This document shows, piece after piece, positions 24,498 to 31,975 of a stretch of DNA of 64,000 nucleotides; position 1 is the first letter of the stretch, and the number at the start of each line of letters is the position of its first letter. A model generated the notes under the pieces. It ran no database searches. It was given only the letters and a program-made list of their open reading frames with translations, and had not been told where the DNA came from. Location of the stretch: positions 62,001-126,000 of the forward strand of contig JADKAN010000005.1 in assembly GCA_016719225.1 (NCBI GenBank), given 5' to 3'. Both the position numbers and the translations under genes were made by a program. The DNA is from Flavobacteriales bacterium (GTDB taxonomy: Bacteria > Bacteroidota > Bacteroidia > Flavobacteriales_F > PHOS-HE28).

Positions 24498-25355
24498 ATG
24501 AGCACCAAGAGAAACCTTCTGTACGGCACGTTGCTCTTTTTGGGCACCGTCCCGATCGGCGCGGTGCAAGCCCAGACCGTTCTGGACGGTGCATACATCA
24601 AGGAGCACACCAAGACCCAACGTGTGGTGCCTTATCCCTACATCCGGGAGGCTGACGTAATGTGGTACCGCCGTGTATGGCGCGAGATCGACCTGCGTGA
24701 AAAGATCAACCTTCCGCTGTATTACCCCACTGAGCCCATCCAGGACCGCAAGAGCTTATTCGATGTGATCAAGCAAGGCATCTTGGAGGACGGAAGCATC
24801 ACTGCTTATGATCCGGGACCAATTGGCATGGACGATGAATTCACGAAGCCGATGCTCCCCACGGAAGTGAAGGCTTTGTTGACGAAAACGGACACCACTC
24901 CCTCAGAAAATATCTACACCGGTGCCATCGACACTGTTATCACCAATATCGAGGTGACCAGCGAGAAGGTGAAAAAGTACCTGATCAAGGAGGATTGGGT
25001 GTTCGACCGCCAGCGTTCCGTAATGGACATACGGATCATCGGCCTTTGTCCCATGCGCCAAGTGATCGGTGACGACGGCGAGCCTCGCGGTTTCTCAAAG
25101 ATGTTCTGGCTCTATTTCCCGGAGCTGCGCTATGTGCTGGTGAACTGGGATGTGTACAATCGCGAGAATGATGCTGAGCGCCGCTCTTTCGACCACATAT
25201 TCTGGACCCGCGAGTTCAACAGCACCATCACCAAGGTGAGCAACGTTTACGACCGTAATATTGCCCAGTACAAGATCGGCATTGATGCTTTGCTCCAGGG
25301 TGAAGAGATCAAAGCTGATCTTTTCGACTTTGAGCACGACCTCTGGAATTTCTGA
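24498..25355 (+). CDS. gldN: type IX secretion ring protein GldN
   Basis: The 285-residue periplasmic protein has a signal peptide (LLYGTLLFLGTVPIGAVQA) and the GldN/PorN segments YIREADVMWYRRVWREID, FYPEL-type FWLYFPELRYVLVNWDVYN and the C-terminal DLFDFEHDLWNF. It completes the GldKN ring. An open frame begins at a TTG at 24483, but the ATG at 24498 places the signal peptide correctly. It is last in the operon and is followed by a strong hairpin at 25377-25402. Confidence 0.95.
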   Translation: MSTKRNLLYGTLLFLGTVPIGAVQAQTVLDGAYIKEHTKTQRVVPYPYIREADVMWYRRVWREIDLREKINLPLYYPTEPIQDRKSLFDVIKQGILEDGSITAYDPGPIGMDDEFTKPMLPTEVKALLTKTDTTPSENIYTGAIDTVITNIEVTSEKVKKYLIKEDWVFDRQRSVMDIRIIGLCPMRQVIGDDGEPRGFSKMFWLYFPELRYVLVNWDVYNRENDAERRSFDHIFWTREFNSTITKVSNVYDRNIAQYKIGIDALLQGEEIKADLFDFEHDLWNF

Positions 25356-25376
25356 GGTCTCAACACCACTTGCATT

Positions 25377-25402
25377 GAAGGCCCTGCATTTGCGGGGCCT
25401 TC
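25377..25402 (+). terminator. terminator after gldN
   Basis: The stem GAAGGCCC / GGGCCTTC encloses a loop containing GCATTTGC, 21 bases after the gldN stop, and is followed by a short mixed AT stretch. It closes the type IX operon before the ABC-F gene's own promoter. Confidence 0.65.
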
Positions 25403-25549
25403 GGTATATTCTGCGGGTCCACTTTGCAATTCGTTAAGCTAAATTTCAAATGTTCTCGTCAGAGGGCCAGAAGGTGGACGCGCATTTCAGGGACCGGTCA
25501 AGAATGCTGATCCGGTCCTTGCCTGCCATCAGCTGATCATTACATCCCG

Positions 25550-25557
25550 TACCTTTG
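25550..25557 (+). promoter_or_regulatory. Bacteroidota -7 promoter box for ABC-F gene
   Basis: TACCTTTG lies 13 bases before the ATG at 25571. With a transcription start about six bases downstream of the box, the leader would be under ten bases. Confidence 0.6.
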
Positions 25558-25570
25558 CGGCCCCAAAAAA

Positions 25571-27493
25571 ATGATCAGCGTCAACAACCTTCTCCTTCAC
25601 TTCGGCGAACGTCCCATGTTCGACAGCGTTTCGTTCTTCATCGGAAGCGACGACCGCATCGGCCTTGTAGGGCGTAATGGCGCAGGAAAGAGCACGTTGC
25701 TGAAGATCCTCGCCGGTCAGCAGAACTTTGATAAAGGAACCATCGGCAAGCCGAAGGAGCTCACAATGGGTTACCTGCCGCAGCAGATGGACCATGACCT
25801 TGACCTGACTCCTTGGGGGGTGGCTGAGAAGGCGTTCGCTGAAGCACAGCAGCTCAATGCGACCATCGACCGCATCGCTGCGGACCTGGAGAAGGCGCAA
25901 ACCGACGATGAGGCCATGGAACTGGCCACCCTCTTGGCACACGCTCACGAACGTCTGAATACGCTGGGGGTGTCCGACCACGACATGCGGATAGAGCGTA
26001 TGTTGAAAGGCATCGGTTTCGCCGAACCCGATATGCACCGCCCTATGAAGGAGCTGAGCGGTGGTTGGCGTATGCGTGCCGAACTGGCGCGCATCCTCTT
26101 GATGCAGCCGGATCTGCTTCTGCTGGACGAGCCTACCAACCACTTGGACCTGCCCGCGATCCAGTGGCTGGAGGACCTGTTGCGTAACTATCCTGCCGCA
26201 CTGGTGCTGATCAGCCACGATAAGACTTTCCTGGATAAGCTCACAAAGCGCACGCTGGAAGTGACCGGCGGCGAGATCATCGACCGGAAAGTGCCTTGGA
26301 GCCAATACGTGGAATTGCGCAAGGTGGAACGTGAGCAGCAGTCCGCCGCGGCGAAGGAGCAACAACGCTATATCAAGGAGACCGAGGCGCTGATCAACAA
26401 GTTCCGTGCAAAAGCCAGCAAAGCCGCTTTTGCACAGAACCTCATCAGCAGATTGGAAAAGTTGGACCGCATCGAGGTGGAGGACGAGGACCTGCGGAAG
26501 ATGCTCGTTAAATTCCCGCCAGCTCCTACCAGCGGCAAGATCGTATGCGAAGTACTGGGTGTGTCCAAGTCGTACGGCCCGAAGCAGATCTTCAGCGGAG
26601 CGGAACTCACCATCGCCAAGGGCGAGCATCTGGCTTTGGTGGGCGCGAACGGTACAGGCAAGAGTACCCTTGTGCGCATGATCATGCGCGAAGAGCCTTA
26701 TGACGGGGAGATCCGCTTGGGCCACAACGTGATCGTGGGCTACTATGCCCAGGACATGCCGGAACGTATGGCACCGCAGCGCACGGTGATCGAAACGGCC
26801 GAAGATGCAGCCAGCGAGGAGAACCGCACCCGTGTTCGAGCCATGCTTGGCGCGTTCATGTTCAGCGGCGAGGATGTGGATAAAAAAGTGAAGGTGCTCA
26901 GTGGTGGTGAACGTGCCCGTTTGGCACTGTGCTGCATGCTATTGAAACCGCTCAACTTCCTCATTTTGGATGAGCCCACGCACCACTTGGACATCCAGAG
27001 CAAGGACGTGCTTAAAGAAGCCCTTAAGAACTACGACGGCACGTTCCTGCTGGTGAGCCACGACAGGGATTTCCTTACGGGTCTTACGCACCGCCTTTTG
27101 GAACTGGACGACTTCCGTATCCGCGACCAGCACATGGACATCCTGGAGTTGATCGAAAAGCGCAAGGCCCTGCAGGGGGCGGACATTGGTAAGAGCTCGG
27201 AAAGGGTGAAGCCAGAGAAGGCCGCGAAAGGGAATGACCAGCGTGCGAGCCGGGACCGGGAGAAGGAATTGCGGAAGGCCAAAACTGCTGTAGAGCGCTT
27301 AGAGAAGCGTTTGGCTGAGCTGGAGCAGGAGGAAAAGGACCTTCAGGCCCAGGTGATGAAGGGTAACCTGCCGTCGGAACAAGTGGAGGCAGGTTATAAG
27401 AAAATGGGTACCGTGGCGAAGCAGATCGCCGAAGTGATGGGGGAATGGGAGACCGCTTCCGCACAGGTGGAAGAGTTGGCGGAAGAGGCGTGA
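25571..27493 (+). CDS. ABC-F family ATPase (translation/ribosome type)
   Basis: This 640-residue soluble protein has two ABC domains and no membrane helices. The Walker A motifs are GRNGAGKST (about 37) and GANGTGKST (about 358). The signature motifs are LSGGW and LSGGE, and the Walker B segments are LLLLDEPTNHLD and FLILDEPTHHLD. A linker of about 80 residues between the domains is rich in charged residues, and the C-terminal ~80 residues are a coiled coil (RLEKRLAELEQEEKDLQAQ), as in Uup-like members. ABC-F proteins act on the ribosome E site or in quality control. Antibiotic-resistance subtypes exist, but nothing here points to one. Confidence 0.92.
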   Translation: MISVNNLLLHFGERPMFDSVSFFIGSDDRIGLVGRNGAGKSTLLKILAGQQNFDKGTIGKPKELTMGYLPQQMDHDLDLTPWGVAEKAFAEAQQLNATIDRIAADLEKAQTDDEAMELATLLAHAHERLNTLGVSDHDMRIERMLKGIGFAEPDMHRPMKELSGGWRMRAELARILLMQPDLLLLDEPTNHLDLPAIQWLEDLLRNYPAALVLISHDKTFLDKLTKRTLEVTGGEIIDRKVPWSQYVELRKVEREQQSAAAKEQQRYIKETEALINKFRAKASKAAFAQNLISRLEKLDRIEVEDEDLRKMLVKFPPAPTSGKIVCEVLGVSKSYGPKQIFSGAELTIAKGEHLALVGANGTGKSTLVRMIMREEPYDGEIRLGHNVIVGYYAQDMPERMAPQRTVIETAEDAASEENRTRVRAMLGAFMFSGEDVDKKVKVLSGGERARLALCCMLLKPLNFLILDEPTHHLDIQSKDVLKEALKNYDGTFLLVSHDRDFLTGLTHRLLELDDFRIRDQHMDILELIEKRKALQGADIGKSSERVKPEKAAKGNDQRASRDREKELRKAKTAVERLEKRLAELEQEEKDLQAQVMKGNLPSEQVEAGYKKMGTVAKQIAEVMGEWETASAQVEELAEEA

Positions 27494-27538
27494 GCTTGGC
27501 TTAATTCCAGCTTTTGTTCCAGAACCCCTGATCTTTCT

Positions 27539-27546
27539 TATATTTG
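27539..27546 (+). promoter_or_regulatory. promoter box for initiator tRNA
   Basis: TATATTTG ends nine bases before the first base of the tRNA, so transcription would start essentially at the tRNA. A TTTTG at 27512-27516 upstream could be the -33 element, though its spacing is slightly long. Confidence 0.6.
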
Positions 27547-27555
27547 CGCCCCTAT

Positions 27556-27628
27556 TGCGGGGTGGAGCAGATGGTAGCTCGTCGGGCTCATAACCCGAAG
27601 GCCGTAGGTTCGAGTCCTACCCCCGCTA
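27556..27628 (+). tRNA. initiator tRNA-fMet (CAT)
   Basis: The 73-base cloverleaf has a D-stem GAGC/GCTC and an anticodon stem TCGGG/CCCGA with anticodon CAT at 27589-27591. The T-stem is GTAGG/CCTAC with loop TTCGAGT. Two initiator hallmarks are visible: position 1 (T) cannot pair with position 72 (T), and three consecutive G-C pairs sit next to the anticodon loop. The CCA end is not encoded. It is a single gene with its own promoter and terminator. Confidence 0.95.
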
Positions 27629-27632
27629 CTAA

Positions 27633-27673
27633 AAAGGGGCCGTCTCAATTCGAGATGGCCCCTTTGTTTTTTT
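27633..27673 (+). terminator. intrinsic terminator after tRNA-fMet
   Basis: A long stem (AAAGGGGCC, one mismatch, TCTC / GAGA, mismatch, GGCCCCTTT) with a five-base loop ends in G and eight or nine T. This is the best canonical rho-independent terminator in the window. Confidence 0.9.
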
Positions 27674-27727
27674 CTGAACCCCCTTCCGCAAAGGCAACTC
27701 CATAGCATTTCCGCACTGCTTTCCCCC

Positions 27728-27735
27728 GACCTTTG
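27728..27735 (+). promoter_or_regulatory. promoter-like box for era
   Basis: GACCTTTG lies 14 bases before the era ATG. It is one base off TAnnTTTG and follows the tRNA terminator, so era needs a promoter here. Confidence 0.4.
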
Positions 27736-27749
27736 CAGCTTAGAACACC

Positions 27750-28625
27750 ATGACACACCGCGCTGGATACGTCAACATCATCGGTAGGCCGAACGTGGGG
27801 AAGAGCACGTTGGTGAATGCGTTGCTCGGTGAGAAGCTGGTCATCGTGAACCCCAAAGCGCAGACTACCCGCCACCGGATCATAGGCATCCTCAACGGGG
27901 ATGAGTACCAATTGGTCCTGTCCGACACGCCGGGAATACTGGAGCCCGTGTATAAGCTCCAAGAAAGCATGATGCATGCCGTGGATGAGGCGCTCCGCGA
28001 TGCCGACGTCCTCATCGTCATGGTGGAGCTGGGCGAAACACCGGATAATTCCGAAGAGCTTCTTCGCCGCGCTAGGCGCTTCAAAGGGCGGACACTCGTT
28101 CTCATCAACAAGGTGGACCTCGGCGACGAGGAAAGGCTGAACACCGCTTTCGATCAGTGGCATGACGCGTTCCCGGATTGTACCGTCCTGCCGATCTCCG
28201 CACTTCACGGGCTGCACGTGAATGAGCTGCGCGCCAAACTGATCGACCTACTTCCCCCTCATCCGCCGTATTTCCCGAAGGACGAGATGAGCGACCGGGA
28301 CATGCGGTTCTTCATCAGCGAGATGATCCGTGAAAAGATCCTCAGCATCTACAAGCAAGAGATCCCCTACAGCGCGCAAGTGGTGGTGAACAGTTTCGAG
28401 GAAAGCCCCGAGATCGTGAAGATCCAAGCTGACGTGATCGTAATGCGTGACAGCCAGAAGGGGATCATCATCGGCAAAGGAGGTGGCGCGCTGCGCCAAC
28501 TCGGTACCGAGGCGCGCAAAGCCATCGAAAAGTTCGTTTCCAACAAAGTCTTTCTCGATCTGAAGGTGAAGGTGGACGAGGATTGGCGGGGGGACGACAC
28601 GAAACTTCGACGCTACGGATATTAA
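27750..28625 (+). CDS. era: GTPase Era
   Basis: This 291-residue GTPase helps mature 16S rRNA and assemble the 30S subunit. The G motifs are G1 GRPNVGKST (about 12), G3 DTPG, G4 NKVD (about 119) and G5 ISAL. The C-terminal KH domain binds the 3' end of 16S rRNA (VIVMRDSQKGIIIGKGGGAL). The length is normal. It is followed by der, a second ribosome-assembly GTPase, with a 143-base gap holding a degenerate repeat. Confidence 0.97.
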   Translation: MTHRAGYVNIIGRPNVGKSTLVNALLGEKLVIVNPKAQTTRHRIIGILNGDEYQLVLSDTPGILEPVYKLQESMMHAVDEALRDADVLIVMVELGETPDNSEELLRRARRFKGRTLVLINKVDLGDEERLNTAFDQWHDAFPDCTVLPISALHGLHVNELRAKLIDLLPPHPPYFPKDEMSDRDMRFFISEMIREKILSIYKQEIPYSAQVVVNSFEESPEIVKIQADVIVMRDSQKGIIIGKGGGALRQLGTEARKAIEKFVSNKVFLDLKVKVDEDWRGDDTKLRRYGY

Positions 28626-28647
28626 AGGTCGGACATGTCTATCGGAA

Positions 28648-28680
28648 TTTTCACCACAGAGGCACGTAGGACACAGTGAA
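28648..28680. repeat. degenerate dispersed repeat between era and der
   Basis: The segment contains CACCACAGAGGCACGTAGGA and reads TTCAC at one end and GTGAA at the other. It resembles the ACAGAGGCACAGAGGACACAG-type sequence dispersed in intergenic regions of many bacteria. A related remnant lies at 34536-34560. The identification is from memory of that motif, not a search. Confidence 0.4.
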
Positions 28681-28768
28681 AGATCAACACGGGCGGCAAA
28701 GGAGGAACAGCGGGGGTTGATGTGCAACCGCCGGTCCCTAAGAACCGATCGGACAACAGTGATTCAGA

Positions 28769-30073
28769 ATGGTAAACATCGTCGCGATAGTAGGCCGCCC
28801 CAATGTGGGCAAGAGCACGCTTTTCAACAGGCTCATTGAAAGCCGCATCGCCATTACCGACCCCACGGCGGGCACCACCCGCGATCGCCGCTACGGCGAG
28901 GCTGAATGGAACGGTAAGCACTTTACCGTTGTCGATACCGGCGGTTATGTGCAGGGCAGCGAGGACGTTTTTGAAGCCCAGATCCGCAAGCAGGTGAAGT
29001 TGGCGATCGATGAGGCGGATAGCATCCTGTTCCTCGTGGACATCCAGAACGGCATCACTGGTATGGACCAGGCTGTTGCCCAAATGCTCCGCAAGGCCAA
29101 GAAGCCGGTTTTTCTGGTGGCCAATAAGGTGGACAGCAATGACAAGGAGGTCTACGCCGCGGAATTTTATTCCTTCGGCCTTGGTGAGGTTCACAGTATC
29201 AGTGCCCAAAGCGGCGCCGGCACCGGCGATCTGCTGGACGAAGTGGTGAAGGGCTTTGCGAAGCCGACCGAGGAGATCCTCGATGACCGTCCGAAGATCG
29301 CGATCGTCGGAAAGCCGAACGTTGGCAAATCCTCGCTGGTGAATACCCTGCTGGGCGAGGAACGCAACATCGTGACGCCCGTGGCCGGCACCACGCGCGA
29401 CAACATCAACACACGGTTCACCGGCTTTGGTTTCGATGTTACCCTGCTGGACACCGCCGGCATCCGCCGGAAAAGCAAGGTGGATGAGGACATTGAATTC
29501 TACAGCGTGCTACGCAGCGTACGCGCCATCGAAGAAAGCGATGTGTGCCTGCTGCTGATCGATGCCCAGGACGGCGTGAACCATCAGGACCTTCACATTT
29601 TCTCCATGATCGAGAAGGGTGGTAAGGGCATCGTTGTGGTGGTGAACAAATGGGACCTGGTGGAGAAGAACACCATGACCACCAAGGCTTACGAGGAAGA
29701 GATCCGCCGGAAACTGGCGCCTTTCACGGACTTGCCCATCGTCTTTACCTCCGTAACGGAGAAGCAGCGCATCCACAAGGCGCTGGAGTTGGCGATGAAG
29801 GTGTACCATAACCGTGCACAACGCATCGCCACGCGGAAGTTGAACGACATCATGCTGCCGGAGATCGAGCGCTTGCCACCGCCGATGTATAAGGCGAAGA
29901 TCGTACGCATCAAATATGTGACGCAGCTGCCCGGCGTCGTGCCCGCCTTCGCTTTTTTCTGCAACCTACCGCAGTATGTGAAGGAGAGCTACACCCGCTT
30001 CCTGGAAAACAAACTGCGCGAGCACTTCGATTTCCATGGTGTACCGATCCGGGTGTTCTTACGGAAGAAGTAG
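28769..30073 (+). CDS. der: GTPase Der (EngA)
   Basis: The 434-residue protein has two tandem GTPase domains, the hallmark of Der: G1 GRPNVGKST at about residue 9 with ANKVD, and G1 GKPNVGKSS at about 181 with NKWD at about 293. A C-terminal KH-like domain follows (LPPPMYKAKIVRIKYVTQLP). Der acts in 50S subunit assembly. The length and motifs are all normal. Its stop faces the convergent PLP-enzyme gene 119 bases away. Confidence 0.97.
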   Translation: MVNIVAIVGRPNVGKSTLFNRLIESRIAITDPTAGTTRDRRYGEAEWNGKHFTVVDTGGYVQGSEDVFEAQIRKQVKLAIDEADSILFLVDIQNGITGMDQAVAQMLRKAKKPVFLVANKVDSNDKEVYAAEFYSFGLGEVHSISAQSGAGTGDLLDEVVKGFAKPTEEILDDRPKIAIVGKPNVGKSSLVNTLLGEERNIVTPVAGTTRDNINTRFTGFGFDVTLLDTAGIRRKSKVDEDIEFYSVLRSVRAIEESDVCLLLIDAQDGVNHQDLHIFSMIEKGGKGIVVVVNKWDLVEKNTMTTKAYEEEIRRKLAPFTDLPIVFTSVTEKQRIHKALELAMKVYHNRAQRIATRKLNDIMLPEIERLPPPMYKAKIVRIKYVTQLPGVVPAFAFFCNLPQYVKESYTRFLENKLREHFDFHGVPIRVFLRKK

Positions 30074-30192
30074 GGTTTCATCACTGCAACAATGCCACGG
30101 AGATACAGATCCATAGCGGTATTGTGCCGTAGGGGATGTGGACCTTTTCCTGTCTTTCGATCTTGTCTGCCAGAGTCAAGGGCAACGGACAA

Positions 30193-31413
30193 CTAAACCA
30201 GTGCCAACGCCTGCTCCAGATCCGCGATCAACGCTTCCGGATCCTCCAGACCCACGTAGATCCGCACCAGGTCCCAAGGCAGCTCACTCTTAGGCATGTC
30301 CGGTCCGATCACTGCGGCGGTCGGGAATTGCAGGGATTCATAGCCGCCCCAGCTCACTGCCATCAGGAAGCGCTGAAGCCCGTTGCAGAAGCGTTCCACT
30401 CCGGCCATGTCGTCGGCTTTTACGCGGATGCTCATCAGGCCCGCGCAGCGTTTCATCTGTTTCCGAGCTAACTGTTCCTGCGGAAAGCTCTTCAGGAAAG
30501 GCCAGTTCACCTGCGCGATCTTCGGATGCGCCTCGAGGAAGTGCGCCACCTTCTCCGCGCTGTCGGCACTGCGGTGAACGCGCAGCTCCAAGGTGCGCAG
30601 GCCGCGCATCAGCAGCCATGCGTCGTGCGGTGAAGGTGCCGCGCCGAGCGTCATGAATTCCTTGGCCATCACTTGGCGGATGTGCTCTTTGGGTCCGGCC
30701 AGTACGCCGCAGACCACGTCGCTGTGCCCGTTGAGGTACTTGGTGCCGGAGTGCGCCACGAGGTCGATGCCGAGGTCGATCGGATTCTGGAAAAGCGGGC
30801 TGCTGTAGCTGTTGTCGCAGAGCGTGAGGATGCCGTGCTCCTTCGCGATCGCCGCCACCGCGCGCAGGTCCTGCAGCTCTAAGGTGATGGAGTTCGGGCT
30901 TTCCAGGATGATGAGTTTGGTTTCCGGCGTGATCGCCCGGCGGAAGTTCTCCGCATCGGTGCCGTCCACATAGGTGGTGCTGACGTTGAAGCGCACCAGC
31001 AGTTCGGACAGCAACTTGGTGGTCCAGCTGTAAGGCTTTTTCACGCAGACGATGTGGTCGCCCGCCTTCACGAAGCTCATCACGCCCGCAGCGATGGCCG
31101 CGCTGCCGCTGCTGAAGAGCAACGCGTCCTCGGCATGCTCCAGCGCCGCCAGCTTTTTGCGCACTATCGACACCGTGGGATTCGCGCCGCGCGTGTAGAG
31201 GGGTACATCAAACTCGTGTCGCATCGCGTTGCGCAGGGCCTCCACCGTGGGATAGGTGAAGTTGCCACTCTGCGCGATGGGTGGAACAACAGCGTTGTAT
31301 CCGGCTTCACGGTCTTCGCCGAGGTGGTTAAGGATGTGGGAGAGGTCGTCAGGTTTCACGGGCTGATGTTTGGGATGGGAAAGGTATTGATGGTCGGGCC
31401 TGGACTGTTCCAT
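30193..31413 (-). CDS. PLP-dependent Cys/Met metabolism enzyme (gamma-synthase/lyase family)
   Basis: This 406-residue fold-type I enzyme has the Cys/Met_Meta_PP layout: LYTRGANPTVSIVRKKLAALE near residue 75, the cofactor-contact SSGSAAIAAGVMSFVKAGDHIV, LIILESPNSITLE, the aspartate in LCDNSYSSP, and the PLP lysine in AHSGTKYLNGHSDVVCG. Family members include cystathionine gamma-synthase, cystathionine beta-/gamma-lyase and methionine gamma-lyase. Sequence reading alone does not separate these, so no symbol is given. The gene is monocistronic and divergent from the antitoxin gene, whose start is only 20 bases away. Confidence 0.88.
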   Translation of the reverse strand: MEQSRPDHQYLSHPKHQPVKPDDLSHILNHLGEDREAGYNAVVPPIAQSGNFTYPTVEALRNAMRHEFDVPLYTRGANPTVSIVRKKLAALEHAEDALLFSSGSAAIAAGVMSFVKAGDHIVCVKKPYSWTTKLLSELLVRFNVSTTYVDGTDAENFRRAITPETKLIILESPNSITLELQDLRAVAAIAKEHGILTLCDNSYSSPLFQNPIDLGIDLVAHSGTKYLNGHSDVVCGVLAGPKEHIRQVMAKEFMTLGAAPSPHDAWLLMRGLRTLELRVHRSADSAEKVAHFLEAHPKIAQVNWPFLKSFPQEQLARKQMKRCAGLMSIRVKADDMAGVERFCNGLQRFLMAVSWGGYESLQFPTAAVIGPDMPKSELPWDLVRIYVGLEDPEALIADLEQALALV

Positions 31414-31418
31414 CGGCC

Positions 31419-31426
31419 TATCTTTG
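31419..31426 (+). promoter_or_regulatory. promoter box for antitoxin gene
   Basis: TATCTTTG lies seven bases before the ATG at 31434, so the transcript would be leaderless or nearly so. Confidence 0.55.
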
Positions 31427-31433
31427 AACGACG

Positions 31434-31673
31434 ATGAAGAACCTCTCCGAATTGAAACTGTCTTTGGCCAAGCGCATCCTTGATTGTGAAAACGAGGACC
31501 AACTGCGCACGGTCGATCAGCTCTTGGACGCTAAGGGTTCATTCAAGCTGAATGCAAAGCAGAAAGCGGAGCTGGACGCGGACTTTGCTGACTTCAAGAA
31601 GGGGAAGGGCACGAACTATTCATGGGAAGCCGTGAAGGCGCATGCCAAGCGAGGGCCAAGGAATGGAGCCTAA
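31434..31673 (+). CDS. antitoxin-like protein of a RelE/ParE module
   Basis: The 79-residue protein has a helical N-terminus (LSELKLSLAKRILDCENEDQLRTVDQLL) and a basic, Gly/Lys-rich end, like the small antitoxins that precede RelE/ParE toxins in Bacteroidota. Its last four codons overlap the toxin start by 11 bases (31663-31673), the usual coupled arrangement. Antitoxins of this type wrap the toxin with the C-terminal part and repress the operon with the N-terminal part. The partner toxin is broken, so this may be a leftover or may serve against related toxins elsewhere. Confidence 0.7.
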   Translation: MKNLSELKLSLAKRILDCENEDQLRTVDQLLDAKGSFKLNAKQKAELDADFADFKKGKGTNYSWEAVKAHAKRGPRNGA

Positions 31674-31959
31674 GCCCATATTCAGGGCTCGGGCACGCAA
31701 GGACGTCTTCGACGCCTTTGGCTGATATGAGGATAAGAGATACGGCCTTGGTGATCAGTTCCTGCTGGAAGTGCAACGATGCCTGGGGGCCATTCTTCTG
31801 AATCCTGAAAGATTCCCGAAAGTGTATCGCTCCTTTCGGCAAGCACCCCTGCACCGGTTTCCATACGTGGTGATCTATCGGTCTTTGAGCTCGGAATTGG
31901 TGATCCTGCGGGTGTTTCACACCAAACAAGACCCACGGAAAAAGTTTGGTAGGAAGTGA
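31663..31959 (+). pseudogene. RelE/ParE-type toxin interrupted by TGA
   Basis: From ATG 31663 the frame gives MEPKPIFRARARKDVFDAFG, then TGA at 31723-31725. It continues without further stops as YEDKRYGLGDQFLLEVQRCL, through NPERFPKVYRSFRQA and FPYVVIYR, to the normal end at 31957-31959. Together this is a 98-codon RelE/ParE toxin; the conserved YxxxxxGLGxxF segment follows the stop directly. The family often has an aromatic residue, commonly Trp, at the stop position, so a single TGG to TGA change explains it. The remainder could restart at an internal ATG only if truncated. The sequence is otherwise intact, which suggests recent inactivation. Confidence 0.8.
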
Positions 31960-31975
31960 GGGAAGGCACTAAGCC

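Noticed and set aside
31723..31725. TGA read as selenocysteine or Trp in the toxin
   Set aside because: No selenocysteine insertion structure was seen. Other genes in the window end normally in TGA (for example the GNAT, M20 and CHAT genes), so TGA is a stop here.
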